Shown piece by piece: positions 5,876-11,499 of a stretch of DNA of 11,499 nt; positions within the stretch are counted from its first letter, which is position 1; each line of letters opens with the position of its first letter. A model generated the notes under the pieces. The model was not told where the DNA came from. It worked only from the letters and a program-made list of their open reading frames with translations, and did no database searches. A program made the position numbers and the translations under genes. Origin of the DNA: Clostridia bacterium (GTDB lineage: Bacteria; Bacillota; Clostridia; Oscillospirales; Acutalibacteraceae); contig JAFOXT010000205.1 in assembly GCA_017425745.1 (NCBI GenBank), positions 1 through 11,499 on the forward strand, read 5' to 3'.

Positions 5876-5960
5876 TACATAAATTTTAATAATTTGTTAA
5901 ACGTTTTTGTTCTATTATATGTATTATTGTTATGTAATTATGAAACGGAGGGTGATTTTT

Positions 5961-6524
5961 ATGTTTCCTGAACTGGATTTACTCAGAAATGAATGTATGA
6001 ACTGCACAAAATGTCCCTTGCACTCAGGCAGACGAAATATGGTTTTCGGTGTAGGCAATCCCGAAGCAAAGGTTATGTTCGTCGGTGAAGGCCCCGGTGA
6101 GCAGGAGGATATTCAGGGTAAGCCTTTTGCAGGCAAGAGCGGACAGCTTCTTGACAAATATCTTGAAATTGTTGACCTGAGCCGTAACGACAACATCTAC
6201 ATTGCAAACATTGTGAAATGCCGTCCCCCACAGAACCGTGACCCCAAGCCCGAGGAGCAGGATGCCTGTATAGAGCATCTGCGAAAGCAGGTCAAGCTCA
6301 TTCAGCCGAAGATAATTGTGTGCCTTGGCAGAATTGCGGCACAAAGACTCATCTCCCCCGATTTCAGGGTGACAAGTCAGCACGGACAGTTTATCGAAAA
6401 GGGCGGAATACTTTTCATGGGTACATTTCATCCGTCGGCACTTCTCAGAAATCCTGCAAATAAGCCTCACGCACTGAGTGATTTTCAGGCGCTGAGGGAT
6501 AAGATAAAAGAACTCTCGTTATAA
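5961..6524 (+). CDS. Family 4 uracil-DNA glycosylase (4Fe-4S)
   Basis: The 187-residue protein has the family 4 plan. Four Cys can bind a 4Fe-4S cluster: Cys15 and Cys18 in CTKCPLHSGR, Cys87 in VKCRPPQNRDP and Cys103. Motif A is GEGPGEQEDIQGKPFAGKSG (residues 42-61), where the uracil-activating residue lies, and the DNA-intercalation motif is HPSALLRNP (from His157). The enzyme removes uracil from DNA made by cytosine deamination, the first step of base-excision repair. The frame is open from 5907, but ATG 5961 is chosen because GGAGGGTG stands just before it and the conserved region begins there. Its promoter is not clear to me; TTG-rich and TAT-rich stretches at 5894-5936 are candidates. 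galM follows after 61 bp with its own promoter. Confidence 0.95.
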   Translation: MFPELDLLRNECMNCTKCPLHSGRRNMVFGVGNPEAKVMFVGEGPGEQEDIQGKPFAGKSGQLLDKYLEIVDLSRNDNIYIANIVKCRPPQNRDPKPEEQDACIEHLRKQVKLIQPKIIVCLGRIAAQRLISPDFRVTSQHGQFIEKGGILFMGTFHPSALLRNPANKPHALSDFQALRDKIKELSL

Positions 6525-6526
6525 AC

Positions 6527-6555
6527 TTTACAACCGACACATTCTGTGCTAAAAT
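6527..6555 (+). promoter_or_regulatory. Extended -10 promoter of galM
   Basis: The -35 box is TTTACA (6527-6532), the spacer is 17 nt and the -10 box is TAAAAT (6550-6555) preceded by TGC. It starts within three bases of the glycosylase stop codon, so galM is likely transcribed on its own as well as by read-through. Confidence 0.65.
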
Positions 6556-6585
6556 ACAATCAGTAAATTTTTAGAGGTGAAAATC

Positions 6586-7623
6586 ATGAGCGTAACAAAA
6601 ACACTTTTTGACACTATGCCCGACGGCAGAGAGGTCTATCTTTACACAATTGAAAACAACAACGGCATTTCTGCCGGTATCATCACAAGAGGTGCAACCC
6701 TTCAGTCATTCAATTGCCCCGACAAGGAAGGCAAAATGGGCGACATCATTATGGGCTTTGACAAGGTTGCTGACCACATCAAATCAGGTACATACACAGG
6801 TAACGTTATCGGTCAGTATGCAAACAGACTCTGTAATGGTAAGTTCACAGTAAACGGCACCGAATATCAGGTTACACAGAACGAAAAAGGCAAAACCTGT
6901 CTTCACGGCGGCGGAGAATACAACAGCGCTCTCTGGAAGGCTATTATTATTGACGACTGTGCAGTTGAATTCAGCTACCACAGTCCCGACGGATGCGAAG
7001 GCTTCCCCGGTAATGTTGACGTAACCGTTGTTTACTCACTCAACGACCACAACGAGCTTGAAATCAACTATGAGGCTGTTTCTGACAAAGACACTATTCT
7101 CAACTTCACAAACCACGCATACTTCAATCTCGGCATTGAAAACGGCAATGTACTCGACCACGAGCTTATGCTCAACTGCGACTACTTTACACCCACCGAC
7201 GCTGACAGCATTCCCACAGGTGAAATCAGAAGCGTTGAGGGTACTGCCTTCGATTTCAGGACACCGAAGAAAATCGGCAAGGACATTAAGGCAGACGACG
7301 AACAGCTTATTATGTGCCGTGGCTATGACCACAACTTCTGCGTAAACGGTGAAATCGGCAAGCTCCGCACAGTTGCAAAGGTAACAGACGAAAAGAGCGG
7401 AAGAAAGCTTGAAGTTATGAGCGACCTTCCCGGTGTTCAGCTTTACACAGGCAACTTCATTGACGGCACCGAAACAGGCAAGGGCGGTATTGTTCTTAAC
7501 CAACACTACGGCTTCTGCCTTGAAACTCAGTTCTATCCCGACACACCCAACCAGCCCAACTTTCCGCAGTGCACATTCAAGGCAGGCGAAAAGTTCAAGT
7601 CAACAACTATTTTTAAGGTGTAA
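6586..7623 (+). CDS. galM: Aldose 1-epimerase (mutarotase)
   Basis: The 345-residue protein has the GalM active-site set: Arg81 in YANRLCNGKF, His107 in CLHGGGEYN, the catalytic acid His177 in NFTNHAYFNLG, Asp248 in YDHNF and the catalytic base Glu313 in CLETQFYPD. The cytosolic enzyme interconverts alpha and beta anomers of aldoses, feeding galactokinase in the Leloir pathway. The start is ATG 6586 with AGAGGTGA just upstream; the GTG at 6577 lies inside that ribosome binding site. The gene is intact and ends at the terminator 7647-7674. No other galactose gene is near, so the sugar served is uncertain. The last 39 codons are repeated, slightly diverged, at 9582-9701. Confidence 0.96.
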   Translation: MSVTKTLFDTMPDGREVYLYTIENNNGISAGIITRGATLQSFNCPDKEGKMGDIIMGFDKVADHIKSGTYTGNVIGQYANRLCNGKFTVNGTEYQVTQNEKGKTCLHGGGEYNSALWKAIIIDDCAVEFSYHSPDGCEGFPGNVDVTVVYSLNDHNELEINYEAVSDKDTILNFTNHAYFNLGIENGNVLDHELMLNCDYFTPTDADSIPTGEIRSVEGTAFDFRTPKKIGKDIKADDEQLIMCRGYDHNFCVNGEIGKLRTVAKVTDEKSGRKLEVMSDLPGVQLYTGNFIDGTETGKGGIVLNQHYGFCLETQFYPDTPNQPNFPQCTFKAGEKFKSTTIFKV

Positions 7624-7646
7624 AAAGTTAATTGCATATAAAGATA

Positions 7647-7674
7647 CCGCCGAGGAAAAATCCTCGGCGGTTTT
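7647..7674 (+). terminator. Terminator of galM
   Basis: A perfect 10-bp stem CCGCCGAGGA / TCCTCGGCGG with loop AAAA (7647-7670) is followed by TTTT. It lies 23 nt after the galM stop and 14 nt from the convergent hydrolase stop codon, so it may serve both directions, though the T tract is better on the plus strand. Confidence 0.88.
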
Positions 7675-7688
7675 CACTTCAGCGTAGC

Positions 7689-9407
7689 TTATTTGAATAT
7701 CTTAGCAAAAAGCTCAATAACCCATTTGATTAAAGCTGTTACAGCTACATATATTCTGCTGTGCTTATCCTTGGGTTCGTCTTTGTTTTCGTCTGCTTCC
7801 CAGTTTTCTGTGTCGCAGTTTTCAGTTGTCATAACTGAAATTTCACCGTCGCCGTCTTCATCAGGATTTGTGTATTCGTAAACAACAAACTGTGAAGGCC
7901 AGCAGGAATTGTTGATTGTTACCTTCTCCTTTGATGAAGCAATATCGTAAAGGAGTCTGAGCTCCCAGTCAGACCAGTTGGAATGGCTTGAGCCTTTTAT
8001 GAACCATGTGCTGTCAGGGAAAAGGCAGGTTGAAGCGTCAATCTGACCGTCGGGTGAAAGATACTTGCCGAAGCCTGCAGCCTGTCTTGAAGCGATATAG
8101 TCAGCTGAAAGGTCGTTATAAATTGTACCTGTTGTTGCACCGAATGATGAACGGCCTACAGAAGCAAACTGGTCAGAAACGAGGTAGTTTGTTTCGCAGA
8201 TGGGAAGTGTCTGGAAGCCGTACTTTGAAATAGCACCGAAGTTTACACCGCTTGCCACAGCATTTGTAAGGATTTCGGGAATTCTCTGACGTACAACTGT
8301 ATTGTAATTATCAAGCTTTGCAATAAGTCCTGCATATTCTTTTCTCTTCTCGCTACCCTCAGGACCGAACACGTAGTTCATAGCAGTGGGATAATCCTCC
8401 TTTGATACACAAGCCCAGTAGTTAGGCCATGTGTAGAAGGTTGAAAGAGCAAGTGCTGAGGTTACGCCCTCAACTAATTTGTAGTAAATCCAATCCTTAC
8501 CCTTGTCGATAACTCTGTCAAGCACACCTGTTCTGTCAAGCATTTCAAGAGTTGTGTTGATAAAGCCGTCGATGTTGAACATACCGATTGCACCGCAATC
8601 CTTAAGTGTTCTGTTGATTGCTGCAGCATCAACATTGAATTTACCGCTGATAGCTTCACTGAGCATTTCTGCACCGCTTACAACGCTGCCGTCAAAAGCA
8701 ACACCTCTGATGTACTGTGCTGCGTGTTCAGGATAAACTGCAAGGTAAGCTGTAACAACGTTTGTACCGAGACAGCTTGCTACAATACCAACCTCTTCTA
8801 CTCCGTTTGCCTTTGTTGAAGCTAAAATATCATCTATATATTCCTTGAGTGCTTTTGCAGATTCGATAGGATCAAGTCTCCAGTCATAGTAGAACCAGTA
8901 TCTGTCGTGAACATAATACTTCTGACCGTCGCTTGTTTTCCACGCCTGGTCATTGTGTCTTACTCTATCCATTTTTTCAACTCTTTCCTGACGAAGACCT
9001 GTGCCGTACTGTGCGTTGCCGTCCTTATCAAGAAGTGAGTTTTCAAAAAGCTCACTGATTTCATTCTGAAGGTTTTTGTAGTACGGATCCCAGTTGTCGT
9101 TAAGAAGACCGTCAACTAAAAAGGGCATAAGAATATTTGCAACTGACTCAAGCAATTCGCTGTCATCTTCTTCCTCTTCTTCATCGCCGCTGTCAAGAAT
9201 TGAAGCAAAATCCTTATAATGGAAAACCTTGTTGCCGTCTTTGTCTACAAGCTTTTCACCGTCACCTGAAATACGGATAACAGGAATATCACTAAGGCTC
9301 TGTGATATCCATTCGGTTGGCTTTGCAAATGCTGTCACAGACCAAACGCTCATAAGCATAGTAAGCGCCAGAACAATTGCTACTGATTTTTTAATGGCTT
9401 TTTTCAT
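7689..9407 (-). CDS. Secreted alpha/beta hydrolase (LCAT/lipase-like) with atypical nucleophile elbow
   Basis: The 572-residue protein has a signal peptide (residues 1-28, ending AFA). An acidic run (residues 72-84, GDEEEEEDD) precedes the catalytic region. FYYDWRLDPIESAKALKEYI (172-191) and VGIVASCLGTNVVTAYLAVY (206-225) match the helix and nucleophile elbow of LCAT-like lipases, but the usual G-x-S-x-G reads A210-S-C212-L-G214. Asp453 in SPDGQIDAST and His475 in IKGSSHSNW are plausible triad partners. An acidic linker (about 513-548) leads to a C-terminal hydrophobic helix, VAVTALIKWVIELFAKIFK. It is probably an exported esterase or lipase held at the membrane by the tail; the substrate is unknown. 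AAGGAGGA stands 8 nt before the ATG. The gene lies between galM and the galM 3' remnant. Confidence 0.68.
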   Translation of the reverse strand: MKKAIKKSVAIVLALTMLMSVWSVTAFAKPTEWISQSLSDIPVIRISGDGEKLVDKDGNKVFHYKDFASILDSGDEEEEEDDSELLESVANILMPFLVDGLLNDNWDPYYKNLQNEISELFENSLLDKDGNAQYGTGLRQERVEKMDRVRHNDQAWKTSDGQKYYVHDRYWFYYDWRLDPIESAKALKEYIDDILASTKANGVEEVGIVASCLGTNVVTAYLAVYPEHAAQYIRGVAFDGSVVSGAEMLSEAISGKFNVDAAAINRTLKDCGAIGMFNIDGFINTTLEMLDRTGVLDRVIDKGKDWIYYKLVEGVTSALALSTFYTWPNYWACVSKEDYPTAMNYVFGPEGSEKRKEYAGLIAKLDNYNTVVRQRIPEILTNAVASGVNFGAISKYGFQTLPICETNYLVSDQFASVGRSSFGATTGTIYNDLSADYIASRQAAGFGKYLSPDGQIDASTCLFPDSTWFIKGSSHSNWSDWELRLLYDIASSKEKVTINNSCWPSQFVVYEYTNPDEDGDGEISVMTTENCDTENWEADENKDEPKDKHSRIYVAVTALIKWVIELFAKIFK

Positions 9408-9423
9408 TATACGTTTCCTCCTT

Positions 9424-9505
9424 AAAAACCGCAGAGCTTACTCTACCGAACTATACGGTTAAAATCAATTTGCAGGAGCTGCCATATCGCTCCCGCATCT
9501 ATTTA
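9424..9505 (-). promoter_or_regulatory. Structured leader of the hydrolase mRNA
   Basis: The roughly 95-nt untranslated leader has a hairpin GCGGGAGC-N9-GCTCCTGC (9496-9472; 8 bp with one G-U). Next comes ACCG-N7-CGGT (9459-9445), then AGAG/CTCT. A competing pairing joins AACCG (9460-9456) to CGGTT (9431-9427) and is followed by T residues directly before the ribosome binding site. This could be an attenuator or simply a stabilising 5' structure. No known riboswitch class is recognised. Confidence 0.35.
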
Positions 9506-9508
9506 TTA

Positions 9509-9537
9509 ATTATACATTAACTTTATAGTCTTGTAAA
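9509..9537 (-). promoter_or_regulatory. Sigma-A promoter of the hydrolase gene
   Basis: The -35 box is TTTACA (9537-9532), the spacer is 17 nt and the -10 box is a perfect TATAAT (9514-9509). Transcription should start near 9502. The promoter lies about 45 bp from the galM remnant. Confidence 0.8.
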
Positions 9538-9581
9538 GTAATTTTAACGAAATATTATTAATTTGAAAACATATTCACCGA

Positions 9582-9701
9582 CACTACGGCTTCTGCCTTG
9601 AAACCCAGTTCTATCCCGATACACCCAACCAGCCGAATTTCCCCCAGTGCACATTCAAGGCAGGCGAAAAGTTCAGAACAACAACTATTTTTAAGGTGTA
9701 A
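9582..9701 (+). pseudogene. Remnant of a second galM: last 39 codons plus stop
   Basis: These 120 bases align without gaps to 7504-7623, the end of galM, with 9 differences. Six are synonymous; the others change Lys-Ser to Arg-Thr. The reading frame from HYGFCLETQ through the TAA is intact and includes the catalytic Glu codon, but no start, ribosome binding site or upstream galM sequence is present. Identity fades within a few bases above 9581 and stops exactly after the TAA. The mostly silent changes show that this copy diverged while it was still under selection as a mutarotase, or came from a related strain. It is not a fresh copy of the neighbouring gene. It has its own downstream terminator (9711-9740). 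Confidence 0.9.
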
Positions 9702-9710
9702 ATCAAATGT

Positions 9711-9740
9711 AAAAACCGCTCCGTGTGGAGCGGTTTTTTT
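9711..9740. terminator. Bidirectional terminator
   Basis: A perfect 12-bp stem AAAAACCGCTCC / GGAGCGGTTTTT with loop GTGT is followed by T residues on the plus strand and preceded by A residues. It ends the galM remnant on the plus strand and, 10 nt after the stop codon of the 62-residue gene, ends that minus-strand transcript. Confidence 0.88.
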
Positions 9741-9749
9741 GTTGCTTTA

Positions 9750-9938
9750 TCAGCCGATCTGGCCATTGCCAAAATCGTGCCACGGGAAAATTTCTGCACC
9801 TGTGATCCATTCTAACGGTGAGAGCAGAAACTCAAAACCCATTAAAGCTGCAACACCTGCTATCGGAAGAGCAAGTATAGTTGCAGGAATCCAAATCGGT
9901 GCTGCTACTACTAAAGCGATAATTGTTTTTGCGTCCAT
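9750..9938 (-). CDS. 62-residue hydrophobic membrane microprotein
   Basis: The frame begins MDAKTIIALVVAAPIWIPAT and has one long, or two short, hydrophobic segments from about residue 5 to 40, rich in Ala, Ile and Pro. A polar tail rich in Trp, Phe and Gly follows, ending WHDFGNGQIG. A AAGGAG ribosome binding site (9954-9949) lies 10 nt before the ATG and a terminator follows the stop, so it looks like a genuine gene although it matches no family I know. It is preceded on the same strand by the hairpin-rich region 9969-10106 and then by the large repeat protein, with which it may be co-transcribed. Function is unknown; it should insert in the membrane. Confidence 0.7.
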   Translation of the reverse strand: MDAKTIIALVVAAPIWIPATILALPIAGVAALMGFEFLLSPLEWITGAEIFPWHDFGNGQIG

Positions 9939-9968
9939 TTTTAATTTTCTCCTTTCTTAATATTTTCT

Positions 9969-10038
9969 CCTCTATATGCGTCGCACTCCCTGAACGGGAG
10001 CTATAGAGCTGATGGGGGCGACCCCTGCCGACAGCTAC
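9969..10038 (-). ncRNA. Candidate structured leader RNA upstream of the microprotein gene
   Basis: A GC-rich patch in AT-rich surroundings folds into nested stems. One is CTCTATA (9970-9976) with TATAGAG (10002-10008), enclosing CTCCC-TGAAC-GGGAG (9986-10000). Another is AGCTG (10007-10011) with CAGCT (10032-10036), enclosing GGGG-CGA-CCCC (10015-10025). The two outer stems share bases 10007-10008, so they abut or compete. In minus-strand RNA the structure ends about 15 nt before the ribosome binding site of the 62-residue gene. It matches no riboswitch class I know. Because stems read on either strand, the RNA strand is inferred from context; a dispersed DNA repeat is the other explanation. 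Confidence 0.45.
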
Positions 10039-10060
10039 AAGAACCGCCGACAAGAGTCTA

Positions 10061-10106
10061 TATCACAAATTGCATTCGCGTCGCGGCTTAAAAATGCAAT
10101 GTGATA
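10061..10106. repeat. Long REP-like palindrome
   Basis: TATCACA-AA-TTGCAT (10061-10075) pairs with ATGCAA-TGTGATA (10094-10106): 13 bp with a 2-nt bulge and an 18-nt loop containing CGCGTCGCG. It lies 29 nt after the stop codon of the large repeat protein. There is no U tract, so it is not a standard intrinsic terminator. It may be a dispersed palindromic repeat or an mRNA 3'-end stabiliser. Confidence 0.55.
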
Positions 10107-10134
10107 TCAGTTTCGGTTTCTCTCTTCTTATAAT

Positions 10135-11499
10135 TTATGAATACACAATTTCAATTGTTTCTGAGTCGTTGCCTGCAAGACCTATAGTAGCTCTAATAGG
10201 TCCTATCTTGCCTGTGCCCGTACCTTCAACTGTTGAAGTTACATTGTAGCTTTCAAGTCTGCCCTCAGCGTCAACTTTAGCGGTGATTATTGCGCCTTGG
10301 TAGTAAATGTCTGCATTGTTAATTGTAACAGGGCCAAGATCAAGAGTTTCAGGGATAACACCCATGCAGATGTAGTGGTGCTGAAGTGCACTTTCAACGA
10401 GTTCACCGTCAGCATATTTTACACCGTAGGTTCTTACGCCGTCAAAAACGGCTTTTTCGCTTGCAAGAACAAAGCTATAGTCGGTTGTGCCGTCAGCATT
10501 CTGAGTTTTCTCAGCGGTGATGAGACCTGCAGGATAAAGGCTGATAGTGTCAAGCAGATACGATGTTTCGCCCTCTTTGAGGGTTTCTGTATCTGTTGTT
10601 TCACCTGTAAAGTTGTCTACAATCGGGCCCAGAATGTTTGCAACTGTGTTTCCTCCGGGACAGTCTGTAATCTGAACCTGAAGGTCTCTTGTTCTTGTAA
10701 GTGTTGCATCGTCAGGAATAGCAGCTGCGGTGTCGTTAACTATTCCCTGAAATTCTTCGATGATTGCTGCAGCTTCTGCATCGTCTTCGAGTGTGTCCTG
10801 TGATTCATCGGGGATGAGGTCAGTATCAAAATCAAAATCGAAGTCGGGATAGCTGATATCAAAGCTTTCGTTTCTGTATCCCTTAAGCTCAACATTAAGA
10901 CCCATATTTATCTTGCCGCTGCCTTCAACGGGCATAAGAATGTCAAGTGTGATGAGTCTGCCCTCTGCGTCAGCAGTTGCTTTTACTGTTGTGCCGGGAT
11001 AGTAAATTGTTGCACGCTTGATTTTTACGGGATCAAAATTAAGATAGCTCATAAGCATAACATCAGATACATCGTAGTTGTAGAAGTTGCCGAAACCAAG
11101 CTCTCCGTCTGAACCAAGCAGATAATCGTCTTCACCGTCAAAGAAGGTTGCCTCGTCAATAAGAAGGAATTCGTAATCTGTTGTGCCGTCTTCGTTAACT
11201 GTCTTTGTTGCACTCTGAAGGCCGTAAGGATTTACATATACGCTCTGCATACCTGATGCATAATACTGCTGATATGTATACTCTGTAACTTCGTCAACAA
11301 GATAATTTTCAACGATGGGATTTGCAATGCCTGCAACAAGCTTTCCACCGGTGCAATCTACGATTTCAATGCCTACCTTTGCTGTCTTTGTGTAATTAAT
11401 GGGCTTTTCGGGATAACAAAGAGCATAAGCCTTTTCGTTGAATTCTTCACAAATATAGTAAGCATTCTCATCTTCGCCGAGGTTTGTTGTGTCTGCTGA
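10135..11499 (-). CDS. C-terminal 454 residues of a large protein with a duplicated domain (cut by window edge)
   Basis: The frame is open from the right edge to the TAA at 10137-10135, so the Met at 11250 is internal. Two homologous units of about 185 residues are visible (numbering from the window edge): about 36-219 and 267-454. Shared landmarks are IVDCTGGKLVAGIANPIVEN / ITDCPGGNTVANILGPIVDN, NEDGTTDYEF / NADGTTDYSF, the FDG turn, ADAEGRL / VDAEGRL and a VEG-x-G-K-I segment. They are joined by an Asp-rich linker (FDFDFDTDLIPDE). The units look beta-rich, acidic and poor in hydrophobic segments, which suggests an exported surface protein. The sequence ends at the second unit with no sorting signal or membrane anchor. 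I do not recognise the family. The N-terminus, and hence signal peptide and further units, lie outside the window. Confidence 0.8.
   Translation of the reverse strand, partial: SADTTNLGEDENAYYICEEFNEKAYALCYPEKPINYTKTAKVGIEIVDCTGGKLVAGIANPIVENYLVDEVTEYTYQQYYASGMQSVYVNPYGLQSATKTVNEDGTTDYEFLLIDEATFFDGEDDYLLGSDGELGFGNFYNYDVSDVMLMSYLNFDPVKIKRATIYYPGTTVKATADAEGRLITLDILMPVEGSGKINMGLNVELKGYRNESFDISYPDFDFDFDTDLIPDESQDTLEDDAEAAAIIEEFQGIVNDTAAAIPDDATLTRTRDLQVQITDCPGGNTVANILGPIVDNFTGETTDTETLKEGETSYLLDTISLYPAGLITAEKTQNADGTTDYSFVLASEKAVFDGVRTYGVKYADGELVESALQHHYICMGVIPETLDLGPVTINNADIYYQGAIITAKVDAEGRLESYNVTSTVEGTGTGKIGPIRATIGLAGNDSETIEIVYS

Larger units (their letters stand above)
7504..9701. repeat. Direct-repeat pair (about 120 bp, 92% identical) flanking the hydrolase gene
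   Basis: Repeat one is 7504-7623 (end of galM) and repeat two is 9582-9701. They are in the same orientation and separated by 1,958 bp that holds a terminator and the hydrolase gene with its promoter. The coordinates given span the whole arrangement. The repeats could act as recombination sites that delete the hydrolase. Confidence 0.85.

Noticed and set aside
5907..5960. 18-residue N-terminal extension of the glycosylase (MFYYMYYCYV...)
   Set aside because: GGAGGGTG stands just before ATG 5961 and the extension is AT-driven Tyr-rich sequence absent from the family.
7036..7506. 156-codon minus-strand frame inside galM
   Set aside because: Antisense shadow. galM has all its catalytic residues on the plus strand.
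10297..10803. 168-codon plus-strand frame opposite the repeat protein
   Set aside because: Cys- and Val-rich shadow of the minus-strand gene, whose internal repeat shows that it is the real coding frame.
1..11499. CRISPR array, tRNA or rRNA
   Set aside because: No regularly spaced short direct repeats, cloverleaf or rRNA-like conserved sequence was seen on either strand by eye.

Overview
The window looks like a chromosomal segment of an anaerobic gut-type Clostridia, most likely Oscillospiraceae/Ruminococcaceae. The evidence is AT-rich intergenic DNA with near-consensus sigma-A promoters (TTGACA/TATAAT with 17-nt spacers), GGAGG-type ribosome binding sites, PduL as phosphotransacylase, a secreted DUF4474-type protein and a YhhN-family membrane protein. 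This placement is inference from gene content. No rRNA, tRNA or CRISPR array is visible.

Layout. Positions 1-331 (minus) hold the start of a membrane-anchored protein of unknown function that runs off the left edge. An 18-codon open frame on the plus strand (475-531) follows, then an IS200-type element (about 530-1228) whose tnpA is on the minus strand. Next, on the minus strand, come a YhhN-family membrane protein (1287-1952), gap (glyceraldehyde-3-phosphate dehydrogenase, 2178-3191), and a probable operon pduL-yfbR (4555 down to 3394). A secreted BIG2 + DUF4474-type protein (4703-5800) is divergent from a plus-strand family 4 uracil-DNA glycosylase (5961-6524), which is followed by galM (6586-7623) with its own promoter. 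After galM, on the minus strand, are a secreted alpha/beta hydrolase (7689-9407), a 62-residue membrane microprotein (9750-9938) and the C-terminal 454 residues of a large duplicated-domain protein that runs off the right edge (10135-11499).

How the genes fit together. Gap and PduL belong to fermentative carbon and energy metabolism: gap serves glycolysis and PduL probably interconverts acyl-CoA and acyl phosphate. YfbR is nucleotide housekeeping, the glycosylase is base-excision repair, and GalM feeds the Leloir pathway. The secreted proteins are exported products of unknown substrate. Most genes have their own promoter and terminator, so apart from pduL-yfbR the window is a series of single-gene units.

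The most unusual features are: a second, diverged copy of the last 39 codons of galM at 9582-9701, making 120-bp direct repeats that flank the hydrolase gene; a GC-rich multi-hairpin leader ahead of the 62-residue membrane protein; an IS200 ribosome-binding-site foldback whose upstream arm lies outside the transcript made from the element's own promoter; and a hydrolase whose nucleophile elbow appears to carry Cys instead of Ser.
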